Shown here: piece by piece, positions 47,401 through 62,400 of the stretch
How the letters are laid out: each line of letters starts with the position of its first letter
Position numbering within the stretch: the stretch's first letter is position 1
DNA from: Neelides folsomi
Taxonomy: Eukaryota; Arthropoda; Collembola; Neelipleona; Neelidae
NCBI GenBank assembly: GCA_034687125.1
Contig: JAQGBZ010000018.1
Span: 62,001 to 126,000, forward strand
DNA length: 64,000 nucleotides
Reading direction: 5' to 3'
Translations under genes and position numbers: made by a program
The notes under the pieces: model-generated
What the model was told of the DNA's origin: nothing
What the model saw: only the letters and a program-made list of their open reading frames with translations
The model's database searches: none

Positions 47401-50400
47401 TTATTGACTGTCTACATAAATATGCATAGGTATTGGTTTTTTATTCGATCCTTGATTCTTCCATCGAAGATTTGACTCAGGGTGGAGAGAGGAATTGAGA
47501 TTACACGTTGCTAGGGTCAGGTGTATAGTCAGAGCCCCAATTTTCATCTTTGGGCTTTGGAGTAAACGGCGTGCCGAATTTGGCATTGAAGCTTTAGCCT
47601 CCATCGAGTAATGCCATTCTAAATTAACATGTGTAGCATATTTCGCTTCTCAGCGGCTTCTTTTATATAAGAATTTAACCCTGAAAGGTCAAGAGTTTTT
47701 CCATAAATTCTCTTCTTTTGAAACGGAGAATACATTTGCATTTTTATCCTTTACATTAATTATGAGGGGCTTACTATGGGAGGTGAGCCGGAGAATGAAC
47801 GAAGGAAGAGGCTTTAGGGCCGAATTCTGATAAATTTGCACGCACCCGTCGAGCCTCAATTTATATCTCATATGTTGATTAGATTTTTAAACTTCTTTCC
47901 ACTCTTCGTCGACAGAAATTTACCTAGAATTGTAGCATTTGTATCTTCTACTTCAACCACATCCCTTTCCACCATCACTTTTCATTTTAAACCTAAATGG
48001 GAAAGAATTGTAAGCCGCATTGAAATATCCAGATTGCGGCTGCATGGATTCCACGGGCCCTTGAACCCATCTTTGCGAATTTATCATACCATTGCAATAA
48101 AGACGAGTTGACTTTTCTACACATGATAATATCTTAAATAACATCTCTAGATCTATTGAAGCTAGGGACGTTTGCACTTAAATCACTGACCTTTTTCCAA
48201 GCAATTTTACATTTATGTACAAGAGTCTGAATTTACCATTAAATAGTAAATGATATTCCTTGAATTACAATTGAAAGATAGTGAGGAAAGCCGTCGTTCC
48301 TACTATGTATTTAAACTTACAAACCTAAGTATAAGTATTTACAAACAAATTACCTAATTAATACCGAGTCAAAATTGAATAGAGAATAAAAGCTTCCCTC
48401 TTCTCTGTAAACTTTCCTTTTCATGAAGGCAACGATTGGATTAGGCTATAATATTAAATCTTTATTGCGATTTAATGTTTCAACTTGAACCCATCCCTTA
48501 TTTCTTCCTATTTAATCTTATTAGAAGAACTTGGACTCTCCTTATAATACATTAAGCCATATTATAGGTATCAACTAAATTCGTCTTCAGGAATTTAAAT
48601 TGTAAATCTAGGAGTTATTGACACACAGACAACTACAGAACAAAGAACAAATCGAATCATTCATATTCAAAATCCAATACAATGAATACAAGTTAAAATT
48701 AATCCATTTTATTCTTGATAATAATTAATAATATTTATTAACAGACTTGTTGAGAAATTATGTAATACAATAATTAATAAGAAAGTATGGTTTACTCATA
48801 ATGAAATTTTTAACTACGAGTAAGGTCTATTAACATATTATGACTATTAAAGAAGTAAAGAAATAGATAAAAAAATATATAAATTCTCATTTTTGCATCC
48901 ATTCAAATTCGAGGTAAATATTTACATACTAATTAGATACTCATATATATGGAATAAATTAATGACGGTCCTCTTATCATCATCTCATAGAGAATCCAAT
49001 TTTATTTTTTCACTTTTTTTAAGACCTGATAGGCGAGACGAGACTTCTAATAGGAATTAAAGACAAGATTTTTAATATAATAGGGCTTATATGATAAAAT
49101 AACACACATAATTGTTCTTTCAAAGTTTTCCCATTCCTCGTTGAGGAAGAAGAAAAAGCTGTTTGAATACATTTCTAATAATAATAATAATATTTACTAT
49201 AAACAATAAGTCATTTTTCTTATTCTATTTGACATTTTTCTACCTTTTCCTTACTCTTAGGGCTCGAGTTAGATTTAAGGATGTGTGAATTTATGGATTG
49301 ACTCGTCGGTGTTATTTCTTGACCATTTGCTGCTGCTTTTCTCAGCAGGACCCTTTTAGAGCTATGCAGAGTGTGAAAGGTCTTTGGAAATTTTAATCGT
49401 AAGCTGAAGGTTTCCCAGACCTACAATTAGACTAATATGCCCACCTTGTATTCTCTCTCACTCAGAGGGTTACAATGAAAAAGGGCTAATAATGCTGTGT
49501 AATGGAATAGACATAGGTCACTTGCCCAAATTGGCTTTAATGAATTTGTGAGTTCCAACTGACAAATGTTGGCTAATAAGGGCCGATGACGTGTGAGAAG
49601 GTAGGCATGTAAGCTCAATAAGTAAATATTATTTCTAATAGGTACACATTGATTAAGAGTTAAGACCTTCTACAAACATTATTGATCAGCGCGGTGCAGC
49701 CACCCTATTACGAGTATTATTAATTAACTTTAATTACCTCTAGACGATATTTAAATCGTTAAGGAATTGATAAGTTAGGGAGCTGCGAGTTGTGTGTGCA
49801 TGGTAGAAAGGCAACGTCCTCGTTGTGTGCTTTCGACTCAACCACAAATATATAAGATACAAATTAAAATAGGTGTCTATTATTACTCATTACGAAAATA
49901 TAATTCATAACTGATATCTGTACATATAATATGCATTCAAAAGTAAAAGTCTCATAATAAGAGGGAGAAGGGGAAATTGGTATATATGATACATAAATAG
50001 TTTAATCATCCAGCGAGTAAATTAAGGCTCAGACTTAAAGCATAAGTTTTGTATTAAGAAGAATGATAATTATTATTTTATCACACTCTTTCTCTTTATA
50101 TATAATAAAAAGGACTTAAATGAAATAAGGACTGTAAAGCTATAATTCATACATATGATTAATTACGAACAATAGGACAAGGAAAATACTCTTATAATTA
50201 AAAGGGACGACTCTTGAGACGGGGAGGAAAAGAGGGAAATAAAAAATGAACAGAGTCTCCATTCATAACTTATCAATGTCAGGGAATGTAGATAAAAGGG
50301 AAGACCTCTGAGGAGTGAGAGTGAATAGCCATGATGTGAACGGCGAGTTGAAATTCTTCATTTCATTACTCACTCCTTAGAGCGGAGAAGAGATGCAATC

Positions 50401-53400
50401 GCATGAATGCAGGAGAGGAGGCGGAGAATCTCCTTCTCTGTATAAAGGAACATTCACACGTGGAAAATAGTTCATTTGGGTCTCTTCATTCTCTTTATCC
50501 TACAATTTATGATTACTCTTACGAAATGTTTTACTTTCCTTCCACCGCATCATCACCTTCATTACATGATATTAACGGAGATGCATTCATGCAATGTATG
50601 CATTCTCGTGTAGTTCGTACACGTATTTAAAATACATAATTGGGCAGCTACAGAGATAACTTATAAACTGGATTATTGTTCGCATGTCATTGTGACCCTT
50701 ATTATTATTATTGAGATGAGAGTTTTATTCAATATCGTATTAAAGGAAGATCCTCGTGAATGTGAGGAAAGAGTAATCAAGATAACGACCGAAAGTGATT
50801 GAAAATCTTTAAAACTTGAATCAGAATAATATATTATGTATAGTGAATTTAAGTGCTGAGGTTAGAGAGTTCGCTATTGTAAATTACTGTAAAAATATGT
50901 TTGGAAATCGAAACTACGTATAGGCATGATTAGATTATCAAATTGTTGTTGTCGAGACTTTAAAATATAGATAATTTCATCTGATAGGACTTTCGACAAA
51001 CTCGGTCATTCATTCGCATGTAAGTGTCTCCCAGAATTTTAAGCAGAATTTACTGTAAAGCGTATTTATTCATAGAGGTTTAACAAGATACATTTTAACC
51101 ATAGTAGGAAAGTTCGTATTCATACTTATTTCACTTGGGAGGAAACTGGATTGGAAAATGCTTTAAATCTCCTGCTATTTCTACAACACTTGAATCTGCA
51201 AAGAGATTGAAGATCCATATAAGGCAAACTTGTGTTTAGATGGCAAAATACCTGGCAATTTGTGTGATAGTTTATCCAGAGCATAGAGAAAAACATAAAA
51301 TTTAAATTCGATAAAATAAGCATAAAAATATCAATCACAATTAAGCAATTCACTCCATGCATACATTACATAATTATGCCTTAAACTGCATTAGTTAAAC
51401 TTGGCATATTTGAATACGTGGACTTTTGTTTCTGAATCGGTGCAAACCGTTTTTGTATAAACTCAACATTAATTCTAGAGACTGTAAAATGCAGAGACTT
51501 TTAAGAGTAGGTTAAATTCCTTTTCTGTTGGGAACTAATGTTTACTCTACACATATTGTATGGGTTTGGTGGCGTTAAATTACACTCATTTGATATTTGG
51601 AAAAGGAAAACCTTCGTTTTTAGAGGACTAGAAGGGTAATATTCTATTCATACTTATTAAATAAATAGGAGATATGACAGTAATTGGACTTAAGAATAGG
51701 ATGGTTTAATTTGGGTGGAATTTGGTGCAGGCTCCCCTTCAACTTCGTTTGGCTACACGACTTTTGTAATTTTATTTTTCCTCCTTTCGTGGTCGTACAC
51801 GGAAGGATGTTGATAATTTAAGGAACCCAAATCAGAGACTCAAAGCTTGATAACGATAAGCGTTTAAGAAAACAAGAATAACTTATAGTGCGACTCAAGT
51901 CGGATTCTACTTTATTTCTTTTTGTTTTCCTCCTCAACACTCACTTCCATCATTAAGGAAAAAGGCAAACACTTTCAAAGTCTAGTAAGCATCGATTGAA
52001 TGAATTTGGAATGAAACAGGTCATGAATTGAAATTTTCTATCGTACAAATCTATTGAAATCAATTATACTGATACATAAATTAAATATGAATTACACATC
52101 TGAATGAAGTTAAAGATAAAAAGACTCATTTGTATATTTTACACACATAACATTTTCCATTTTGAGGATTTCATTCTTACTTCATTTGCTATATTTGAAT
52201 CTAATACTAACTAGAATTGACAAATAGTGAGAGCATAAATCATAATTATCTTTCTTATTTTTACATCAAATATAATTTTCTTCTCTTTTAAATTCACATT
52301 ACTAGATTACTACAAGTATATTTCCTATTATATAGGCTATGTTTTGTAATATACCTAAATGTAAGTTGATTGTCTATAGGTATAAAATGTTTTTAGTTAG
52401 CATTCCAAGAAAAGTCAAATGACACAGAGAACAGATTATATTATATACACACATACTTAATTACATATAAATTTATTAGTACCTATACTACATACTTTAT
52501 TAAACAGAAAATGTTATATTACGTATTTATATATTTACAAAAAGGTGTATTGTGTTTGGTTAAAAAGTATAGCACTTCTGTGAGTGAGTGCTTTTTTACA
52601 CTTTTGATCCATTCAGAAGACTTTTGAGATCCCAAAGATTATTTTGCTTAAGTTAATTAATGATATTTTATTACTTCATAAATGGGTATTTTAATTACAT
52701 TATTGCTTGCGAAGTCAACAACAACTCGGGGTATAAGCAGATACTGTTTAGATAATTGACTACTTAAAGTACACAACATGCCTATTTATTAAAGAATATA
52801 CATTATTACATACTCTTCATAAGTACATTACATACTTAGGAACATATAAGAACAGATGAAAGTCTATTGAAATATTTTGCAATGAAATTTATTTACCTTT
52901 TTACCGAAAACTAATGATATATCAATACAAGAGAGAACTGAAAATTTAGATTAATTAGAGGAATAAGCTCATTTATTTTCAATTTATCTATAGATTATAA
53001 ACAAGAGATTGTATTACAAATTCTAAAAGTGTAATTTATTAAGAGAATGACAAAGGTATGAGTGATTGGATTTGCAAGAAGGTTTCAACTTTTCGCGTTT
53101 GTGAGTTCTCTTGAACTCAACTCAAACAGTTACCGGCGTTCTCTTTGGGGGAATCGAGAGGGGTAAATAAATGATTTGTTATGAAATGGACAGGAACGAA
53201 AAGCTGCTAAAATTGCTGAGACTTTGAAAAGCGAGCCTAAAAATACAAACTTACATACAATAGTTTCTTAATTCTATCTAACGTATTAATTTCCTATACA
53301 AATTTTTGCTCAAAATTTGACCACGATATTTGTAATAAGAAAGTAGACGCTACATTTCACATAATACATACGATACATAAAATATAATTAAATCACAACT

Positions 53401-56400
53401 ATCTTACGTTCAAAATAAGTTTTCTAAAAATCCACACATGGTGTGACAAATGAATATTTCTTCATTGAAATTAAAATCACCCAACCTCTCTCAGGCTGTC
53501 TTTACATCATAATTCCAGAAATCCAATAATAAAGAAACGATGAAATTGAATAGGTCTACCAATATCTTATTGAGAATTTATTAATTACAGAAGATATTGA
53601 TAAGAAATTAAATACCTATTATAACATTGAATACAAATATAATTTTTAACATTCTAAATTCATACTTACTATAAAATAATACAACATATTTAAGTATAGT
53701 TTATATATAAAGGTTATTGTAGGGATATCATCTGCTTCGCTCAGCCAGAAAAGTATTTTAAAATCGACATTTCATGAATGCTAATTTGAATTAAAACATA
53801 AATACTTATTCTTAGAGCGAATCATCTAGGATAATTCATGAGTATGTGTCCTAAATCATAAAGGTTAAGAAATAAATAAATACCTATAGAATTTTTTAAA
53901 TTTTACATCTTGGCTTCAACTTGAACTTAACTTCAATACGTAAATGACAAGAGTTTATTCTCTAATGAATGTCAATTTTAGATATACCTAATAACTTATA
54001 TCACGTTGACACAAAATGGATTACGAAACCTATACATATTATATATAAAAATAAATAATAACCATTAGGGTGTAATATCGAGTGATGTGTGCTGCTGGAA
54101 CCCTTTAAAAGTCTCGTGTATTTCGCATGGATAGAACAAGTGTTGTTGTATAAAACGAGAGACAATGAAAAAAAATAAGGTGAAAAACGATGGGTGGTTA
54201 TATACACGATGCATTGTGAATAAAGAGTATATACCTAGTAAAAATGGTTTAGAAAATCAATAAAACATTGTTAACTCAATTTAATTAAACTATCATTAAC
54301 CGATGAAGTGTCTATGTCTAAACATTTTAGAGTAATAAATAACATACCAATAATAATAATAATAATAAATACCTATAATGAAATATATTATTTATTACAT
54401 CATTAAACTTAGAAGAGATTTTTTCAAATTTTATCAAATACAATATTTAAGAATAAGAAAATAAATAGTATAAATGTCCCTTTAATGATCCCCCTTTCCC
54501 CTCAAGTATACAAGAAACCCTTATTGAATCTAAAAATGAATAATATTTGTAGTATTAATGGCTTCAAAGTCAGTATATTTCTAACAGTGAAATCTGAAAG
54601 AGTTGTAATGTTGTCTCGTACTCTAAATATATGTACAAGTAATAATCGTAGTTGTTAGTTTCTTAAATGGTATATTAGTCGAGAGTATTGCATTTTTGAA
54701 CCTTCTTGGATTGTACGTTTGAATATTACAGTGGGCGGAGTGGGAAGGTGGGAAGATTATATAACATTGTGTACGGATCTAGAAATCAATAATCTATAGT
54801 GCGTAAAATAATTTATGAATTTTAATAAAGTAATTACCAATGTTTGTTAAGAGTGAAGTCCTTACCAGACGAAAAGAGAAAAAAACATTTGTTTTTATAC
54901 TGTATTAATATATTTATTATATGCTATGTTAATAGAGTGGAGATGAATTAATTTTGTTATATTATTATCTTGATATGAAAAAAAGTGTTTTATTATTAAT
55001 TTTTATTGAATATTTATCATACATATTCCCTTTATTTTTCACAAAAATCGTGCTATGAACATTAACTAAAAAAAGTAACCCTACTATGCTACTTAATAGT
55101 ACGTGTGATGAAATTTATATATTTATTATAATTTATAAATCACTCTATATTTAATTTTATTAATCAATTTATTACAGATTTATATTTAAATTTCTATATA
55201 TTATTATATTTATTATTATTGTTAGTATTATTGACAAAATAATGAAACTCACAATTACATTTATATAAACCAGAGTTGTATATTATATCGTGTCTCGAGA
55301 GAATTAATGAAAGGGAGGAGAATATTAAAAGTTATTATTACATAATATTTAAAATAATAATAAGAGCTAAACACGAGCAATGCAATTCAGGTGTTGGGAA
55401 GCAGGAGTTGTGAGTGATGATTGATGAGGAATCAAAACACCAAGCGATAATTGACATGATGAGTCTCATTCGATTTACAAACCTCTGTGAAATTCAAAGT
55501 TCAATATTACATTTGAATAACATTTAAAAGTGCATTTGATTGTATTAAATTGTAATAATCCTTACAATTACAAAAGCGTGTAAGTGAGAAACTGAGTGAC
55601 ACATTTTGTTTTCAATATTCAAGTTGTTAAATTTCTATTTTATATTATTGATTCAAAATCCTTCGTTCACCTTGCAAGACACACTCCTCGAATAGAGAAT
55701 GAATAATACCTTAACCTAACATACATGCGTAATTATTATTAATAAATTCATATTTCATGTAATTGATAAAATACTTCCTTGTCTCTTCTCATTTACTTCA
55801 TCTCTTTCATTTTCCCAGCATCCCTCGGTGAGGAAAAAACCTTCTTTTTGAAATGCATATTCATGAGCCACGACTCATTCGGAGGATGAATAGAGGGAAG
55901 TTATTTAGGAAACTCATCATTCTTTTGACTAAAGGGGCATTAGGGCTCGCCTTCTCCATTCTTAATATTGACTATAAATCACCAACATTCCCGAGACAAG
56001 GCATGAGGATGGAGAAAATTGAAGATGAAGAAATGGAGGGACGGGCAGAGTGGAGAATGCAGGACGGCAGATGTTGGAATCCTCTCCATGCACCAAGTTG
56101 AACTCTCCCAGAGTGCCTATAAAAATTTTATAGGACGAGACATGGAGACCCGATGACATAATTTGGATATAAGGAGGACCTCGCCGTGCCCTCGGCCGCT
56201 GATCACTTTTGACCAACGCACATCGTTAGGACACTTTGTTCTTCCTAATAGGAATTAGACATTTATTGATCATATTTATATTTTATTTTCCCATCTCCTT
56301 CCATTGGCATTCCATCCATCCTCTATTTAAGTTGGAGTCGTTGATCGAGGAAAGGAGATTCATCGTACAATTCAAATAGGAAGCCTCGTTCTCATTGTTC

Positions 56401-59400
56401 ACACATACAACAATGCGGCCGTTGAACAACCTGACGAACTCTTCAGTTCAGATAAGTACACTGTTTTGTTTTCCTTTATCTCGACCCAGCCTTTGATTTT
56501 TAAATGAAACTCGAGGAATCCTAATACATAAATAATAAACGCAGACAAGAGTGTGGATCCAAGCGCTTTGGAATATTCATCGTCCAATAAGCTGAGTTGG
56601 GGTTGTGGGGTGTATGTAAAATATCACTTCTATATTTGAGCAGGTTACGCCCGGTGTTCCTGATTTCTCTCTTCCTCATTTTCACATATTTTCCTAAGCC
56701 CAACAAATGCAAATGTTTGCGAATTATACAATGTTAAACAGCATGTGAAGCATGTGGAGATGGGGAAATGGGTAAAAGGCCCTTGCACGAACTGACCGAC
56801 AGCTTGTGAATTATGAAATGAAGAGATTTTGGCTTCCGAGTCGCGGAAATATAAATGGCTTGCTCAGGAAAATCAATTAGACTCCCAAAACCTCTCATTG
56901 TGTCCAAGAAGAAAGAGGAGAAAATGAGGAATTGTGCCATAAAACGAAAGAACTTCCCCTCTCGCTCCCTTCCAACTTTGCGTTCTCAATCCTCAAAAGA
57001 GTGAAGTATTGAAATGCCACGATATATTCGCAGTAGTCAGGATTAGAAATACTTGGTAAAGAGGATCGTTCCTCCGAAGGACCCCGATGAAAAAGTATGC
57101 GGCAAATAAGGCCTGAAACTTTTGATGCTAAATGTCATCACAATTTGCAGAATATTCATCATCGCTGTCTCATTAAGGATAAAAGGAGTCGTAATGTCTC
57201 TTTCGTTCATACATGCCATCGCGACGATAATATCATCATCGAATGAAAAATTTACCTTACATTTGACTTTGAGCCTCGCAGTGATAAGGGTAAGTGGGAG
57301 TTTGAACAATATGAAGAATAAATTGGGGTTGGAGAGGTGCAGTTGATTCCTTCACCTCCCTTGTCACTTTCCCATTCATTTCCCTTTCACTGAATACAAA
57401 GAATATTAATTTAATATCAACCAAGGAACGTAATTACGTCTTCCTCCTCTTGCGGTCACCAATTCCTGACTCTGACAACCCATGCCCAAATTTGCTGGTC
57501 CGCCATGGGAGCGGAGAAGGGAGAGAAGAAGTATGTACATGTTGTTCATGCTTCGCTTTGGGTACCCCGCCTCGGGGGCTTTACAAGGCATTCATCTCAG
57601 CACAAGAGCATGACGGTGACTTTGGAGGGTTTAGGTGGAAATCCTTGAAAAAGCTCCTCGGTCATTCCTATTTTACAACTTACCTCATCGCCTCATCACC
57701 AATGGTGTGGTATTCAGACTCCAACATGAATTCATTTGAACTTTAAAAACGCGTGCCTAATGTTGAGAGTATTTATATGCGTCCTTACGACCATGTGAAG
57801 TTTATTCTTGCATGTGGAGTCTGTTCGTTGATTCTCATTTGTTTCTCCTTCATGTCGTTCCTATGAATCATGAGGTGGTTCGAGAATCGTAGATGAGGAA
57901 AATTTGCAATAAAAACTCTTGTTCCATCATTCATGGAGAGTAGCATAGATGCGTTAATGAGCTGAAGCTCGTTTGCCCTGGTGAACTGAGGGCGAATTAA
58001 CGTAAGGGTAATTACAGTCGGAGACTGAAGGCCCTATCTGACCCCTGTGAGCTCGTGGATTCCATTGGGAATTGAAGTGATGGATTAGATGGAAAAGACC
58101 CTTTATTAAATCCATAACATAACTTCGCCACCCGCTACTCCCGGTTTAAATTACCTTCCCTTTGCCTCACCTGTCCACCCCTTCTGTTCAACATCACAAC
58201 ATGCAGGGTAAAAGTTAGTTTGGCAAATTGAAGTTTAAACGTCGAATCAAACATTTGATGTTCTTTGGAAGCGTTTAACCATGGTATAATGTCCAATAAG
58301 AATAGATAAGATTTGTTTTTCTGGTAATAGTGACTAATCTGAAGAGCAAATGATAACCTCAAAGGATACACAGTGGAAATTCACCGTGTCGCATCACCTT
58401 TATGTTTATTCATAGCTCATTTTGCTCTGCCTTAAAAAGTCCATTCTCCAAGCAGTTTGAATGAGGAATTTGCATAAGAGTATTAGTCACTCTTCCGCCG
58501 GTAGTCTTGAATTTACAAATTAACATTCATTGTGAATAGGAGTGAAGTGTATGTAATTGAACTTGTCTCTCCTTCACAGCATGAAGGGTGATGGTTGTGA
58601 GGCCAATGGAGAACGGCCGTCTCCACTCGAATAGCAAATGATGCAGTTGCAGCAGCAGGAATCGTGTAAACTTCTCTCAATATGTTCAAGAAGTGGGAAA
58701 CTCTGGCTACAGCCACCCATCACACAATGACATAATTTAAGAACTACGGCCACCACTTCTCATATTTACAGAGTCCCTTTGCAAGAAAGTTGAGGTGCTC
58801 AAGGAAAGTGAATGGGAGGAGGGTGGAGATACGCCCATGCATGTATGTAGTATGCAACTTGACCCGTCTTCTCTCTTTAAAACTCAAAAGTTAATACAAC
58901 TTAAAGTTAGTGCTGCAATTATATAATCAAATCTCCTTCGAACTTCTGAACCTTTGACGAATGCAAAGGAGGAAGTGGAATGAAAACGAGGCGAGAATTG
59001 TGAGCAATAACTTCATATGTTATAATAAGAAACGACGGCACAAATCCCTGAGAACTCTAAGTGGACCCCGAGTGAAGGATGATTATTTTAACGTCGAGGC
59101 TCGTAACGAGCATTTGGCCTTACGGCTCTCATGTACAGAGGCCAGAAAGCCTCACCTGAACATATTAATAGAGAATTGGGTTAGGTAAAGTGAGGGGAGA
59201 AGAGAGAGATAAAAATGAGTTAAATTAGCCAGTGCTCTCTCATGTCAACTGCCAATTTGAACATTGGGCCCACCATGTGCCCTCCACGATCTCTTTCTGA
59301 TAGGAACCATATCATATTTCTTCAAAGGCTCTCTCCTTCCACAAAATGGAACATTAGTGAGGGGACCATACTGTCGGGCTTTTAAAGAAATGGAAATTCT

Positions 59401-62400
59401 AATCCACTTGCTTTCAATCTTTCGAGGAACTTTATTCCTTTAATCTCCATCCTCGTTTGCGAACAAGAACGAAGATCAGACAGACATGTGATATTAAAAA
59501 GAAGAAATTTTAATAATCGTTAGTTTCATAAAGTTAACTTTTCCCTCATTCGCAAAGTATGCGACAATGTAATAAAAATCCATTTACATTTTCATTTTCT
59601 CCCTCATGTTACGTAGTATCTGTAATTGGGATTGCATAAAGAAATGGTAAAAAAATACATAAAACTTAGTCTTTAAATAGCCCCTAAGAGCCGCATTGCA
59701 CACGCAACACATTTTGTGAAGCTTTAATGTCGATATATTGACACGTTACGATGTAGGTATTTAGTCTACTTACTTTGCATACCTCTCTTGTAACGTTGTA
59801 ACTATTCTGGTAAAAGTCGATACATTACTTAGCTGACTCGAGGGAACGAGGGAGGTGAATTTGAATTTAATGGCTTCAACCTTACAGTTGGCGTTATAAA
59901 ATAAACCTAATATACCTCAAGTAAAATATATTAAGCCTTCTTGGACTTTTCCAGAGGATATTCAACTTTTGATAGGTTTATCGAACAAGAAGATTGAAAT
60001 AGTATTTTTATGTGTGTGGAAATGAAGCATAAGAGTTTATGAGTCTCATTATTAAATTCTAACTCAATTCTTACTCATTTTATAAAATAGAGGGAAAGTT
60101 TGAGAATGAAGCGAGTGAATGGAGTTCCGGTTGCCTGATCCAACAACTGAGAAAGGAGGGGAATGAAGCGAGACGCGTTATTTATTGGAATGGGAAAACA
60201 CACTTTTTATATTTTTCTCCTCCGCCAAAAGGGCATAGGTGAAATATCCATTTACAGAAAGATACTTCATTTGATAACGCCCATTAGAAGAGTTGAGGAA
60301 GAGACTGAAAGTGGGGAAGTAAGAGAATAAGAGCGGTTTATTTTATCAACCATATATCTTCTCCTGAATGGCGAACATGAGGGAGGACAAGGGGAAGGGA
60401 GATCCTGTCAAGACCTCAACTCGAGTGTTCCCGATCCTCTTCACCCTTATATTCATTTTGTCGGGAAGAAAGAAATTTCCCGTGGTTTTCCCTCTTCGAC
60501 TCCAACCTTGTAAAAGGGAAAGTTTTGAGATCTTCCTCTCCTTTAACTTGTGTAAGTTAACAAGCAATTTGAATGATAAAATGGAGGATCCAAGGGATTT
60601 GTCTCCGTCATCCTTCCAAAACTTGTGAACTTTCTAGCTCCGACTACTCCCCGTAAATAAGAAGATTGATTTTTTTTGCATTTTTATTACTTTTCTCATT
60701 CGCCACCATTCTGGTTTTCCATTTCGAAAAGAGGAGGAAACAATGTTCACCCTCGAGCTCTTTACCGGAAAAAAGATGATGGGAAAATATGATATTTTGA
60801 GGGAGTCGAGCAAAAATTGTGGAATGGAATTCGACAAAAGAGTTCCCCTCTTTAATCCCGCCGAGTCACTTTTATCTGTCAGACCTCTTCAACTTTAAAA
60901 ACCTTATATTCAAATTCTACTTTCAAAGAAAGTCTTCTTTATTCAAATTTCAAACGATAAATACGATCCGCTTATTGTGCGTTTTTCATTTTTTTTATTA
61001 AACCAAGTGTGGAGACACGAATAAATATATTATGTCTGTAGTTATTTAATTGATATCTTCTTTATACAGCCGTTTGATAGCACTCGTTAAAGATAACCTT
61101 TTATACATAATATATGAATTTATGGATTTTATGTAAAGTAAGAGGAAGATATTTAGCATTATCAGCATAGCGGTCATAAACTGCATGCTTTAAAGTTATT
61201 AAACATTAAAAGTTGCCTTAAGAGTTTATTTACGTGCGTCGACGCATGTTTGTATTTCAAGCCCATAGTATGGTAGTCTTAATTTTAAGAAATGATTTTA
61301 TGAACAGAAAGAGCCTCTCATCTTAAAACCTTTAATGAGACCTCGTAAAGATGAATTACTATTAGACGTTTCAACCTAAGGAGAAAATGGCATAAACTCC
61401 GGAGACCCAACGGGGAAATATAGGGGAGTGCTCCGGGCCTTAAATCGTGGTTTTGGATTACGTTGGGTAATTTAGAGAGCTTTAAGGGTTCTTTTATGCT
61501 TTATTAAAAGAGGAAAAATGGTGATTGAGCCGCAATTGTAGCACCGGCATCTCAGCAATTAAACCGAGTCAATAAAAGAAGGGAAAATACTAGGGGGTTT
61601 TTCTCAGAAAAATTACCAGGCCTGAAATGGGAATATTGAATTAGCGGGAGCCGGTGGGTTTCAATCAGAGACTCGTCTGTCTCGAAGAGAAAGAGACTCC
61701 CCTTTATCTCTCTCTCTTGATTACTCGTTTTACGATTCCCTTTAATATCTATCCACCATGCCGCTCTCCAAGTTGAGGGGTCCATTATAGATATGAGTCT
61801 GCCCGGAGTGATACACACGGTTCTCCCTCCGCGGGTAAATCTCCTCTTAATGTATCAAGCCCAAAGGAGTAAATTGGCACGAGAGACCAAATTTACTATC
61901 TCAGGGCCCAAACGAGGGCTTGGAGGCTTCAAACAATGTTTGAGTTTCAAAGAAAGTCGAACCAGAACTTTATTTGAACAGCTTTTAAATTCGCATCTTA
62001 AACTGGTCCTCATGTCCCTCTGTCTGGAAAACCGACTGTCTGGAAAAAATATCGATCCTGGTTTTATTTCACTGGCCATTTAAGAAGACACACTATATAC
62101 TGGGACCACTCAGAGCTCCATATATAAAATGACCTGCCTCAACAGCTAAACATTGCTATTAGGCCCTAGGACCAATTTTCCCCTTGAGGAGACCCCAATT
62201 TAATTCTTTGAATGCAACAATCTCGCGGCGATATATTTCGCCTCCTTTGGCTCAACATAAAAGGATTTAAACATGGCATAGATAAAAATCGATATGCCGA
62301 CACCCGAGGTAATATTTCTCACCAAAGTCATTTATAAAGGGGAAATGGATGGAAATGTGGTAGATAAACTCTACGTTTTTATCTTCAGCTTCTACATATC

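Noticed and set aside
54345-54372. AAT microsatellite run
   Set aside because: Ordinary simple repeat in AT-rich DNA.
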